Positions 47,643-57,442 of a stretch of 64,000 bases of DNA are shown here, in pieces. The stretch is from assembly GCA_964030785.1 (NCBI GenBank), contig OZ034975.1:20304142-20368141 (forward strand). Reading direction: 5' to 3'. How positions within the stretch are numbered: the stretch's first letter is position 1; each line of letters starts with the position of its first letter. Made by a program: the position numbers and the translations under genes. The notes under the pieces are model-generated. The model saw only the letters and a list, made by a program, of their open reading frames with translations, had not been told where the DNA came from and searched no databases. Origin of the DNA: Siderastrea siderea (taxonomy: Eukaryota > Cnidaria > Anthozoa > Scleractinia > Rhizangiidae).

Positions 47643-48023
47643 ATGGAGATACATTATTACACAACTCTGTTTGTTGTGAGCCCTTTGCTTGTGCAGTGTG
47701 ACGCAACTTTGAACGATGCAGGAGAATTTCAGTCAAGTAGTGGAGCGGGACTTGGAATAACTGAGCTTAGTGGAGGAGGAATGTTAGCAATAATTGTGCT
47801 TGGAATATTTGGAGTTGCTTTGTTGGCAGTAATTTGTTGTGCATCATGGTCTATGGCCATGACATGTTTTGAACTTCGTGCTAGCAAAACAAAATGTGGA
47901 GAGTCTTTCGAAGACCCACAACACAGTGTCATCCACGAGGGACACTATTTTTTCACATCAAATCTTTTTCATCATCGTCTGGCAAGTGAGGGTCCGGTGA
48001 AATCAACTGAGTCAGTGGTGTAG
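47643..48023 (+). CDS. Small predicted single-pass membrane protein, unknown family
   Basis: This 126-residue open frame starts at ATG in a favourable context (gcATGg) and follows a TATA box. Residues 1-21 look like a signal peptide: 'TTLFVVSPLLVQCDA' with Cys-Asp-Ala as a plausible cleavage region. A short Ser/Gly-rich outer part (about 22-44) follows. One strong membrane helix is at about 46-68 ('MLAIIVLGIFGVALLAVICC'). A ~55-residue tail with Cys, Lys and His residues ends in Ser-Val-Val, which resembles a C-terminal PDZ-binding motif. No family is recognised. It could be a single-exon lineage-specific gene or the first exon of a longer one. Confidence 0.5.
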   Translation: MEIHYYTTLFVVSPLLVQCDATLNDAGEFQSSSGAGLGITELSGGGMLAIIVLGIFGVALLAVICCASWSMAMTCFELRASKTKCGESFEDPQHSVIHEGHYFFTSNLFHHRLASEGPVKSTESVV

Positions 48024-50189
48024 TCAACCCAACAACTTGAAAACGACAACAAATCACGTCTAAAAAAACAAAGAAACAAACAGGAAACACAAATCGGAAC
48101 AATCAAGACCAAATGTCTACTTGTGATCGTTTGTGTTATTCTGTTTTATACAAAATCTTTTACCGATAACCTGACACACCGCTAGTCTCCACGGGATCGC
48201 TACGCTATTTTAGGTGTCATTAGGATTGTTAGGATCGACGCGATCTCTGAAAAGATCCAGCGATCGTACTTGATAGAATGATTTGATCGCCGGGATTGCT
48301 GCTACGGGGGTTGGGGCGAAGAGTTGGCTGATAGTTCAGTCCAATGTGATAGTAGTGAGTATTGGACTCTGCCGGCCTCCAGCTTGTATTCACCTTCACC
48401 TTGTCTCATCTGTTTTGCATGCTATACCGTGTGGCACCAAATTTTTGCGGGAGTTTAATTTTCCCAATGGGCGTTTTTTTTTTGTGTTTCGCAGGAACTA
48501 AGTTTTGCGATTGGGAGGAACTGTTTTTATTGCTAGGGATTAATTTTACGATTTTAGGAAGTTGCATTTGTATTGGAATTATAACATTCTCGTTTTTTTA
48601 GTATGTGCAATCGAAATACTGGTGAAACAACACACGTTAATCACTTCTCAATGGAGTCCCTTCAGATGATCCTTTCCTGTAAAGCTTTTAGCAGCTAAAT
48701 ACTTGTAGTGTACCCACTGCAATTTCATCGTTTTATTGCTGAATGTTTTGTTTCTAATTCCGCTTGGCAAATGGGCACCAACACGATTTTTCATTACGCA
48801 TAAAGAGAGGTGCATATATATAATTTCGACAATGGAGTATTTTTGTTTTTGTTTTTGTTTTTGTTTTTGCGGATCGTGAGAAAAAAAACGTTGGCAAGAA
48901 TCGCAAAAATTAGAACCCTCAAAAATTTAGTGTCACACGGAATATGAAACAATGTTTTGTCTTAGTGTTGTCTGCCATGTTGTGTGCTAATTAGGTACGG
49001 ACTGAAATGATAGATTTAGACGACGCGTCTCCTCTAAATTTCGCGTGCGCGCGTGTGTATTTCGCCCGCCCCACAATCGCCATCGCCAAAACTAAAGACT
49101 ACTCGCAGTCCATGATTTAGTCCAAGATTTAGTACATAAAAAGTTGGAAAATGTTTTCCTTACTATTATTAATCTTTCTCAGCCAATCCCAGAGAGTTGA
49201 TCTACAGAACATCTCAAGGCAATTGCTCGCCTGTACATTATACCGTGGCCTGTTTTGTTACGAACGTAAATTGGTGAATTTCAACACCTGTTTCGAAATA
49301 CTGTCTGAAATGTTCACAACACTTCTCCAAGCTGGTGAACATGGAAAAGGTTTATAACTTATGAACACCACACAAAGGTTTAAAGAATGTTTTAAATGTA
49401 GGGGATGTTCATTACATAACAATACAAGAAATCCTGACGTGGTTTATCAAAAGACAGGCCTTACAAGCTGGAGTTAATTTGTGAGCCATTAGGTTCAAGA
49501 CCTATTGAATTCTTAACTTTTTCTCTTTTCGAATTAGAAACCGAAAACCCGCAAGAACTTCAAATCAAACCGTAGTTGCTAGAAATTACACCTTTTCAGC
49601 ATTACAATACAGTGATAGATTTGTTCCCTTTCTTAATTTCAAACGACTCCAAAGAGGGGGGTGGCTGGCCACCCAATCCACTTCCGTGGATCCGCCCCTG
49701 ATGCGTTTTATAAAATTGCGTTACCTGTATATTTACGCCCGGGTTTAAAGGTTTCTCTTGAGTGAATCTTTCATATAATATTTTTGTTGAAGTCTTACCG
49801 TGTTTTGAAGTCTTACCGCTCAATGTTTTGATTCGACCAAATTTTAATCCAGTGTAGATTCTAGCGTTTCCATTCCCTCTTTATACGAGCCACAACTTCG
49901 GACACCTTTGTTGAACACTTTCCCTCTCTGCCCCCCAGGGTTGATAACAATGACTTGCTGCATGACCAAAATTGGTTCACTCAACATTGAGGGGAGGGAG
50001 AGCCGCAGATGCTGGCAGATGAATTGTGACATTGAGATAAGTGTTCCAACACAATGTGACCGGGGTTGTAGATTTCAAATGCGTGAATTGAATCAAAAGG
50101 CTGAACTTTAAATTCATTATCACGCGTGTAATTTATTCCAGGAATATTTACCTCGTTTCATCCAGAAAAGGCTTTTTCGGATAGGCCTT
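48024..50189. other. Non-coding region, dispersed repeats likely
   Basis: No gene is supported. A (TTTTTG)n run lies at 48838-48870. The stretch 48400-48600 has low-complexity T/G-rich repeats of 'ggaactaagttttgcg' type. The segment near 49650-49700 resembles the edge of a dispersed element. Short frames lack recognisable motifs. Confidence 0.45.
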
Positions 50190-50770
50190 CTCTCTTAGGA
50201 AAAAGGTTTATTATGTCCTGGAACAATTAATTCGTTGCTTTGAGCCCTCAGATTTCATACGCTGACAATCGGTCGGCCACCATTTTTCAAAAGGTCCCCT
50301 AAAACCTCCAAATAAGAGAAATAAGCGTGGTGGAGGCATTGCAATGGTCTAGCCTTGTCCTCAACCACCACGGTCAAAGCATAAGCCCTCTTCCATCCCC
50401 TCAGGCCAATCAATCATCATGACCTTGAACAACCTACTACGATGAAACTTTCTAGGACTATACTTAGTAAGACAGTTCCTTACAGGACCGTCTTGAAAAT
50501 CTGATCAATTGCAAGCCAAGTATATTTAGAAATCCAGTGGCTGTTGATAGATCATAGCCCGTCCAAATGCATCACCTTAAATTATGCAGCAAAAAAGACG
50601 GCGCCCTAGGCCGCCAGTAGCCTGGGCACATCTTATTATTTTACTCACGCTTGTTGATATTGGGAGATTCGGGCCCCATTCGGGCGTGTAGAGCGCCGTC
50701 TTACAGTTGTACAAAAGTTTGGTCGCAGTAGGGTGTTCAAGGTCATGACGATTGATTGCTTAATGATATT
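50190..50770. repeat. Dispersed repeat, inverted copy at 61455-61850
   Basis: 'ctggaacaattaattcgtt' near 50219 and 'caatcaatcatcatgacctt' near 50408 both recur in inverted order at 61790-61840 and 61495-61535. The copy here also has an internal inverted repeat (50408-50441 with 50726-50757), as expected for a hairpin-type element. No coding capacity is seen. Confidence 0.65.
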
Positions 50771-50793
50771 CTGTGGGGCGCCCATCTTAGCCT

Positions 50794-50875
50794 GTTCCAG
50801 GCGTTCAGATAGTTTTTCCCGCTCTTTCGCTCACTATATTTTTCGCTCGCGCTCCACTATCTGAACGCCTGGAAC
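50794..50875. mobile_element. 82-bp hairpin element
   Basis: 'gttccaggcgttcagatagt' and its exact inverted complement enclose a 42-bp centre rich in 'cgctc' motifs. It is a minimal MITE or transposon end pair. Confidence 0.75.
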
Positions 50876-51079
50876 TGGTCAGTAAACTTTCGCTTGTACC
50901 GATTTCGCCCCGGCTATCTGACCCTGGGTTTCCGAGGATGAACGGTCGAGTATCAATTTCAAGTACAACTCGCTTTTCGAGTTCAGCAGGACCAAGAGTT
51001 AAACGTGTTTTTTTTCCCCAAAACTTGATCAAAATTAGATTAAGCAAAACGCATAACATGCAAACAGTTTGACACTCGG

Positions 51080-52084
51080 GTGGCTTGCAAGAATGAGACA
51101 ACAAAAAACGGTTTTAGCTCACACAGGACCGTCAGCCGTGGTTGCCCCCAGGGCTCTGCCCTAGGCCCGTTGCTATGGAACATCTTCCAGAACGACCTGT
51201 CATACTGTGTAACGACAAACTTATCGATGTACGCAGACGATCATCAAATCTACCATACTGGTTGTAACCAATCCAGTGTAACATCCAAGCTAAGGGACAG
51301 TGCGCGCACTGCTACTAAATGGTATGATCACAATCTTCTTGCTGGAAACCTCAAAAAATATCAAACTATGAACATTGGCTACAGTCAGGATAACAGCGCG
51401 GCACATGCAATTTGTGTGAACAATGAGGAAATCAAATCAGTAGAAAGTCTCAATCTCCTGGGTGTTGCAATTGACTCCAAACTTAACTTCACAGATCATA
51501 TAAGCTCAATCTGTAAGAAGGCAAGTCAAAGGATCGGCGTTATCACGAGACTCAGAAACTTAATTCCAACAAAGGCTAAGCTAGTTCTATTTAAATCAGC
51601 AATCTTACCGTACCTTACGTACTGTCATTTAGTTTGGCACTTTTGTAGATCTAGTGACGCGCGAAAACTAGAAAGGCTGCAAGAAAGAGGATTGAGGGCG
51701 GTTTATAGAGACAAGACTTCAAGCTATTCACAATTACTCAAAAGAGCTGAGTTACCAACACTTATGAACAGGCGTTTGCAGGATATTTGCATCTTAATGT
51801 ACAGAGTGAGGAACAGACTATGTCCTACTTATATTTGTAATATTTTTAATAATCATAATTCCTCTTACTCTTTAAGACAGTCAGACTTTTCCACGCCAAG
51901 TTTCAATACGGTTACATATGGTAAACATTCTTTGCGTTATCTTGGACCAAAACTGTGGGGAAAATTATCCCCAGACATAAGATCAGCTAAAACTTTAAAT
52001 ATTTTTAGGAAACAGATACGCAAATACGATATCAGTCTGCTCATAGATGATGGCTGCAAGGGCTGTTCCCTCTGCTCCTCATAA
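51080..52084 (+). pseudogene. CR1/L2-like reverse transcriptase, C-terminal 334 residues
   Basis: The frame begins inside the palm domain without an ATG, after the truncation point. Seen: 'GCPQGSALGPLLWNIF.NDL' (motif B-like block), 'MYADDHQIY' (catalytic Asp pair, about residues 50-58), 'LLGVAIDSKLNFTDHI' (thumb start), then the family's C-terminal 'YLTYCHLVW' and 'LERLQERGLRAVY' segments. It is uninterrupted to the stop, so it inserted fairly recently, but it lacks the endonuclease and fingers and cannot act. Confidence 0.85.
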
Positions 52085-52280
52085 TTATTTTATACAGTTT
52101 TAAGTATTTTTAATTCTCTTTTTACATATTTTTAATATCTGCTCATCATCATTATTTTATATAGCTTTAAGTATTTTAAATTCTCTTTATAAATATTTTT
52201 AATATCTGACTATCATAAATATTTTATATAGCTCTAAGTATTATAAATTTTCTTTCTACATATTTTTAATATCTATTAAT
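52085..52280 (+). repeat. Threefold ~67-bp repeat in the LINE 3' region
   Basis: Units starting 'attattttata(c/t)ag(t/c)tt' and ending 'catatttttaatatct' follow one another three times with moderate divergence. It belongs to the 3' untranslated region of the CR1/L2-like element. Confidence 0.75.
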
Positions 52281-52362
52281 TGTGTCCCCAAATTAGTATG
52301 GGATTTTCCCAGGCTATGTGGCCTTGACACATTAATAAAGTTTATCATCATCATCATCATTT

Positions 52363-53334
52363 GATCATCAGGTCTCCGTGAGGGGAGTAGCGTGGACGGT
52401 TTAACGCTTTAACGAGATCCTCATCAAACAGCAAATCAGCATGACTGGGCTCGTTCTAGGTTCCTCTATTTTGTGTTTTCGTTTGTCATCTTTTTTGGTT
52501 ATTCCGCATGAGGTGGTTGAATGGGGAATAGAAAAACCGTCACATTGCATCTTCAAAAGAGCCTGTAAAGTAATTGCAGACCACTCGCTTTTCATCACGT
52601 TCGTATGGATTTTATTAGTATTTTATTTATTCATTTATTATTACTCTTCCATTTCCTTATAATCTCTTATGTACATTACAGATGTAAGCCATGAAACTGA
52701 GAGTTTTCCTGCCATATACAGCCCGGCCTACATGACAACACCGCAGGGTGATACGGGCCTTTTCTGAATACATTCTCAAAATCAGCAGTGCTCCGCGAGA
52801 GAACACAAAGGCATATTTTATTATTTTCTTTCATTCTACCACACTGACAGTCGCGGAACGCAAACGGATTATCACCCTTCGGTCTTGTCAAACGCTATGC
52901 CTCAACCTCGCAGTAGCCGCAATACTGCTTCAAGGTTTTCTCTTCATCAATAACAGACTCTCTCTTTTGTCAACTGCAGCTGCAATTGCAGCTATTTGGA
53001 TAATTGCAAATAAAAGAGCTCAGTTCTGCATACAAGCAATGATTTCGTTGATCTACTGTTACCTTACACACAATATAACTGATCGCATGTCGTCCTATGC
53101 TTTATAGTGCTGACAGGATCAAAATCACCTGTTCTACCGCCGACTCAACTACCCTAAGGCATCTACTTCAGTCGCACGAAAATCTTCCACAACACAGTTT
53201 GTTTTTCATGTTTTTGCCGTTGTCACATGATGAGCAATATTATGCGGTTGTTGCTACTACTTTGACAACTTCTGAACGTCTACTGTCAGATTGCTAACAT
53301 ATATAACGAACTGTCTGCAGGCTGGACTTAACCA
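52363..53334. other. Intergenic region downstream of both flanking genes
   Basis: No supported gene. The frame 52748-53107 has hydrophobic stretches but no family features. A 'tttatt' at 53335-53340 marks the possible end of TBC1D23 on the other strand. A poly-G run lies at 53406-53420. Confidence 0.4.
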
Positions 53335-53340
53335 TTTATT
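53335..53340 (-). terminator. Candidate polyadenylation signal of TBC1D23
   Basis: AATAAA on the minus strand lies 173 bases after the TBC1D23 stop codon (53513). It is the first such hexamer downstream that I noticed; use is inference. Confidence 0.4.
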
Positions 53341-53512
53341 TTAAAATTATCATATAGTGATGGTACAGTGTTTGGTCACGGGCTTACGCCCCCTTTTGTG
53401 GTCTGGGGGGGGGGGGGGGGAGGCTGCTTTTCTGGGAACTTATTAAGTTCGGTTCAAGAATGAAAGTGATAAGTTACAAACTGAAATAAAACACCGTATG
53501 CTCTAGCTAACA

Positions 53513-53783
53513 CTACTGCTCTCCAAGTAAATGAAGTATTCTATCTTTGATTTTCTGAGTTGCTTTCCTTGCATTTGGAATAATATATCTTTCCGTCTCA
53601 GAAACGTCAATGTTTTCACCATCGCTTGTTCCATATTTAAATGTTATTAAGTCTGGATGTTTTCTTTTGGAGGTGATTTTGACTACCGACGTCAGATGAT
53701 GTCTGTTTTGAATGTATGCCCAGCCATCTTTCTTGGGAATCTCTCGTAAAACAAACATTTGTACCTCTGTAAGGAGAAGGTAG
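53513..53783 (-). CDS. TBC1D23: TBC1D23, last coding exon (C-terminal domain)
   Basis: TBC1D23 bridges golgin-captured endosomal vesicles and the WASH complex at the trans-Golgi. Its C-terminal PH-like domain binds the WASH subunit FAM21. This exon encodes most of that domain: 'YLLLTEVQMFVLREIP', 'GWAYIQNRHHLTSVVKITSK', 'HPDLITFKYGTSDGE' and a final helix ('KATQKIKDRILHLL'). The 'VKITSK..HP(D/E)LITFKYG' string is the hallmark of the family. The acceptor is tttttcag (53784 up). The first base completes a Ser codon from the exon at 59915-60047. The preceding intron (53784-59914) contains the DIRS-like element. Confidence 0.9.
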
Positions 53784-53969
53784 CTGAAAAAGAAAACCAC
53801 GTGTCAACGTTGTCACGCTCAGTTTTCGCTGTAATCAATCAGAGTACAGTTGAACCTCTGTTGACAGACATCTCTACAGTTCACTTGGCCACACAGAGTC
53901 CCCAAACAATCTGTACCACCATACTCCACCCCCTGTTTATATTTAAGAGACTCAGCACCAAGGTTACAA

Positions 53970-54204
53970 ATGAGAATTACACTAGGGCCGCTAAGCGGCC
54001 TGAAGTAATAATTCGGATTATGTAAACAGACGAAGTGAGAAATATATGAGACAACAAATGGTAGGAATTCCCCAGTTAGTGCTTCAAACCACTTTTTAAC
54101 GCATAGAAGGGGTAGATCCCCCATAAAAGCAAAAGGGGCCTGGGTATACCCACAGGGCCCTGGGACCTAGGTCTCGTGGTCCCGTGATGCTTCGGTGGCT
54201 TTTT
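53970..54204 (-). repeat. DIRS 3' inverted terminal repeat
   Basis: Its inner ~160 bp (about 54045-54204) is the inverted complement of 58681-58850 with very few differences, including 'gacctaggtctcgtggtccc'. Its outermost ~75 bp ('gagaattacactagggccgc' onward) is specific to this end and is found again only in the internal complementary region. Confidence 0.9.
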
Positions 54205-54264
54205 GACGCCATACGATAAACAGGTAAAAGGAGACCCATGCCAGGGATGGGCAAAGGGAGGGAT

Positions 54265-54393
54265 GCTCATATATTTCTCACTTCGTCTGTTTATATAATC
54301 CGAATTATTACTTCAGGCCGCTTAGCGGCCCTAGTATAATTCTCATTATATTTCACAGACTCCGTTCGAAATATATGAGACAACAAATGGTAG
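54265..54393 (-). repeat. DIRS internal complementary region
   Basis: 54345-54393 matches the outer 49 bp of the 5' terminal repeat (58822-58870), and 54265-54345 matches the outer 3' end (53970-54050), each inverted. This juxtaposition of both ends is diagnostic of DIRS elements and serves as template to complete the ends during replication. Confidence 0.9.
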
Positions 54394-54534
54394 TTTTTAA
54401 CGCCATTATATGAGCATACATTCAAAGTTCTATGTAACAAAAAACATTTTAATGGCATAGAAAACTCAACTACGGTTCCATTGAACAACAGTTTCATGAC
54501 AGAAAGTTCAACTGGAGAGTAACTGATGTTACAA

Positions 54535-55640
54535 CTACTTTGAGGATAAAACTCCGATAGCAAAGTCTGAGTTATACAAGGGCTTATAATAAAAAGTTCT
54601 GAACGTTGAAGAGGAAGACCAGTCAGCCATAGACATGATAGTTGACAGTGGAACAAATGCCTTGGCGGCTGCTGTCGTAGAGGCGCCGCGTACTGAGTGA
54701 GCTTCGAAAATTTGACAGTCAATTCCTGCTGCGCTCATAAAGGTTCGCAGCCAACGCCCCAATGTAGTGGTAGTGACCGGTTTGAAAGGGCGTTTAAATG
54801 AGATAAACAATTTATCAGGGAGAGAAGATGGAATGACTGGTGGAATGTTCCTTGTCAATTTAAGATAATGTCTAAAACGTTCCACAGGACAAAGTTTCTT
54901 GTCTTGGTTAAAACGGGCAAAGAATGCTTCTGCTGGTTTATCCAAACTGCCAGTTTTTCTTGGGATAGTGAGTTGGAAAGATACCCCTTCTGGATGCACA
55001 TAGCAATGCCTGAGATCCAAATTTGCCAAAGTAGAAATTCGTTCAGGACAGGTTAACGCAAACAGGGTAACTAATTTCATTGACAGAACCTTAAGCGATA
55101 GGGAACTGTTTTTCCCCAATGAAATAATGTATTTGACCATAATATCAACGTTCCATGTATGTGAATATCTGGGCTTTGGAGGGCGTTTGTTCAGAACACC
55201 CCGGAGGAGTCTAGTAACGTACGGGTGTTGACCAACGGAATAGCCATCTATCTTAGGGTGAGTCGAGGAAATAGCTGATCGAAGGACATTGATCGATCGG
55301 TATGCTAAGCCTTCATTAAAGACTTCTGTTAGGAAAGTCAGGATGTCATTTATAGATGACGAAAGAGGATCAATTTGTCGCCCAGAACACCAGCGGCACC
55401 AACGGTTCCAACTAGACTCGTAGGTCTTGTGTGTGGAGGTACGAGTTGCTGCGATGAGTAGATCGGCAATGTTTGTCGGAATGCCCTCAGCTTCGAAACG
55501 TTGGTAGAGATGTGAAACACGGCCAAGTGAAGGCGAGGATACATTGGGTGAACTCTGTTCAGATCGGACGGGTCTGTTAGGAGGGTTGGACTGTTTGGCA
55601 GTAGTACTGGCTGAGATATTAGAAGCCTCAACAGAACCGG
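54535..55640 (-). CDS. DIRS tyrosine recombinase (integrase) ORF3
   Basis: DIRS elements insert their circular DNA with a tyrosine recombinase in place of an integrase. The frame is open from 56439, but the part upstream of about 55640 overlaps ORF2 and reads as shadow sequence, so the true start is uncertain. Seen: N-terminal SAM-like core-binding region ('TRTSTHKTYESSWNRWCRWC'); first catalytic Arg in 'CPERISTL'; the His-x-x-Arg box 'AHSVRGASTTAA'; and the C-terminal 'ADWSSSSTFRTFYY' with the nucleophilic Tyr. All catalytic positions are present. It overlaps the end of ORF2 (55350) by about 290 bases, usual for this group. Confidence 0.85.
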
Positions 55641-57254
55641 CCACCAAGGCTGGGTTTGCCAGATTGGGGCGACTAGAATTATCTCTGTTTGTTCTATCAT
55701 TACCTTCTCCAGAGTTCTGGATATCAAGTTGAATGGAGGAAAGGCGTAGCCTTGCAGAGGAGCCCAAGTTATCGTGAAGGCGTCTGTGTGGATGGCTCCT
55801 GGGTCGGGTCTCCAACTGATGTAATCCTTCAGTTGGTTTGTTAGGCGACTCGCGAACAGGTCGGTCTGACAATGAGATAGAAAGGGTTGAATGATGGATG
55901 GGTCTAACTTCCACTCGCTCATATCCCTGAATTCTCTCGACTCCTTGTCTGCAGAGACGTTGTCTCTTCCTGGGATGTGAGAAGCTATCACAAAGATGTC
56001 TCTTGCCTGGCACCAATCCCACAATTCCAGGGCAAGGGTCAGGAGTTGGAGGGAATGTGTACCCCGTTTCTTGTTGATATAGGCGATGGCGGTTGTGTTG
56101 TCTATTTGCAGAGATACGGTTACGTGAGACCTGGCTGCTTTCAGCTCCAGGTAATTGATGTGTTGGAGAGACTCCTGTTGTGACCATCTGCCATTGGTCT
56201 CGAGGGAGTGATGAACCGCACCCCAGCCTTTCATGGAGGCGTCGGTCGTGATTAACATATCTGGAGGAGGCAGGTGTACAGGGCTGCCGTTTGTACTGCG
56301 GGTGTTTTCCAACCACCAGGCGAGTTCTCCTCTGGCACTTGTTGACAGAGTAATTAGGGCGTCGTAAGACTCTCGGTTCATTTGTAGGCCCCATATGAGG
56401 TCGCATTGCAGGTGGCGGAAATGGAGTCGTGCTCGCCAAATGGCTGGCCGAGAGGCCTCGAGTAAACCAATTAAGCTTGCTAGGTTTCGTAGAGTGATCC
56501 TTTGAGGAGCTAGTAGAAGGTGAGCACAGTCTAGGATTTTGTTGATCTTTTCTGCTGGGAGTGACAGCATCATAGACGTTGAGTCATTTTTGAAACCCAG
56601 AAAGGTGATAACCTGAGAGGGAGTCAGGGATGACTTTTTGAAGTTTATTATAAATCCTAGGGACTGAAGGAGAGTTATAAACAGATGGGTGTTTTTCACA
56701 GCTTCCTCCTTTGTAGCAGCTAAGAGAAGGAAGTCGTCCACGTAAATAAGGACTCGTATTGACTTTCTCATCAGGAATGCTGCGATTGGCTTCATTAGTT
56801 TTGTAAAAATTCTGGGGGCTGAACAGAGGCCGAATGGGAGGGCTTTGAACTGGTAACAAGTGTCCTCCCAAATAAACCGAAGAAACTTTTGGGATGACTG
56901 GTGGACGGGAACTGACAGGTAAGCGTCCTTTAAATCTATATTTGTCATAAAATCTCCTTTCAAAAGCAACGTTTTTAGGCAACTGAGATTTTCCATCTGG
57001 AAATGCTTGTTTAAAATGAACTTGTTCAGATAACTTAGATCTATCACCGGACGCATAGGTCCATCCTTTTTGGTTACAAGAAAAAGGTGGCGGTGAAAGC
57101 CGTCTCTTGAAAAGGGGGTTCTCTCTATGGCCCCTTTCTGCAACAACTCGTTGACTTCCTGTGAAATTAGAGGTGCCTCCTGACCCGATGATTGGGTAAA
57201 CCGAGGAAACTTTTGGAAAGGAGTTTTGAAAAAAGTTATCTTGTACCCTGACAC
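55350..57254 (-). CDS. DIRS reverse transcriptase-RNase H (ORF2)
   Basis: The frame carries: 'GAIERTPFSRDGFHRHLFLV' and 'RPVIDLSYLNKF' (fingers), 'TNIDLKDAYLSVPV', 'FKALPFGLCSAPRIFTKLMK', then 'LIYVDDFLLLA' (catalytic YVDD). An RNase H domain follows ('ITTDASMKGWGAV', 'ELKAA', 'IDNTTAIAYI', 'IPGRDNVSAD'), then the DIRS-specific tail ('DLFASRLTNQL', 'YAFPPFN'), sometimes described as methyltransferase-like. 57254 is a GTG; the frame stays open to about 57393 and already contains family sequence there ('LSECLATWRTLTSDPQILS'). No ATG precedes the polymerase domain, so translation probably relies on coupling or frameshifting from ORF1. Confidence 0.88.
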   Translation of the reverse strand: MSGYKITFFKTPFQKFPRFTQSSGQEAPLISQEVNELLQKGAIERTPFSRDGFHRHLFLVTKKDGPMRPVIDLSYLNKFILNKHFQMENLSCLKTLLLKGDFMTNIDLKDAYLSVPVHQSSQKFLRFIWEDTCYQFKALPFGLCSAPRIFTKLMKPIAAFLMRKSIRVLIYVDDFLLLAATKEEAVKNTHLFITLLQSLGFIINFKKSSLTPSQVITFLGFKNDSTSMMLSLPAEKINKILDCAHLLLAPQRITLRNLASLIGLLEASRPAIWRARLHFRHLQCDLIWGLQMNRESYDALITLSTSARGELAWWLENTRSTNGSPVHLPPPDMLITTDASMKGWGAVHHSLETNGRWSQQESLQHINYLELKAARSHVTVSLQIDNTTAIAYINKKRGTHSLQLLTLALELWDWCQARDIFVIASHIPGRDNVSADKESREFRDMSEWKLDPSIIQPFLSHCQTDLFASRLTNQLKDYISWRPDPGAIHTDAFTITWAPLQGYAFPPFNLISRTLEKVMIEQTEIILVAPIWQTQPWWPVLLRLLISQPVLLPNSPTLLTDPSDLNRVHPMYPRLHLAVFHISTNVSKLRAFRQTLPIYSSQQLVPPHTRPTSLVGTVGAAGVLGDKLILFRHL

Positions 57255-57442
57255 AACTGAAAGGATCTGTGGGTCCGATGTTAGGGTTCTCCAAGTGGCT
57301 AGGCACTCTGAGAGTCTTGCTGACGTCCCTTCTGGGAATGGGGACGAAAGGGGACGTTTTTTGAACGGGTTCCCTGGTAATTTGACTGAAATCTAGAGGT
57401 GTTTGAATACCCAGAAGATTGATATTTGGAGAAGGTGTCTCC

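Larger units (their letters stand above)
51080..52362 (+). mobile_element. 5'-truncated CR1/L2-like LINE with (TCA)n tail
   Basis: It consists of the C-terminal half of a reverse transcriptase (51080-52084), a 3' region holding a ~67-bp unit three times (52085-52280), an 'attaataaag' signal and a terminal (TCA)n tail (about 52343-52362). Short microsatellite tails of this sort, instead of poly-A, are characteristic of CR1/L2-type elements. The 5' truncation is typical of target-primed reverse transcription. Confidence 0.85.

Noticed and set aside
52748..53107. Possible membrane protein of 119 residues
   Set aside because: Hydrophobic stretches come from AT-rich DNA; no ATG context, splice or family support.
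55640..56439. N-terminal extension of the tyrosine recombinase
   Set aside because: This part overlaps RNase H coding sequence and has Arg/Ser/Pro-rich shadow composition without family motifs, so the recombinase was started near 55640.
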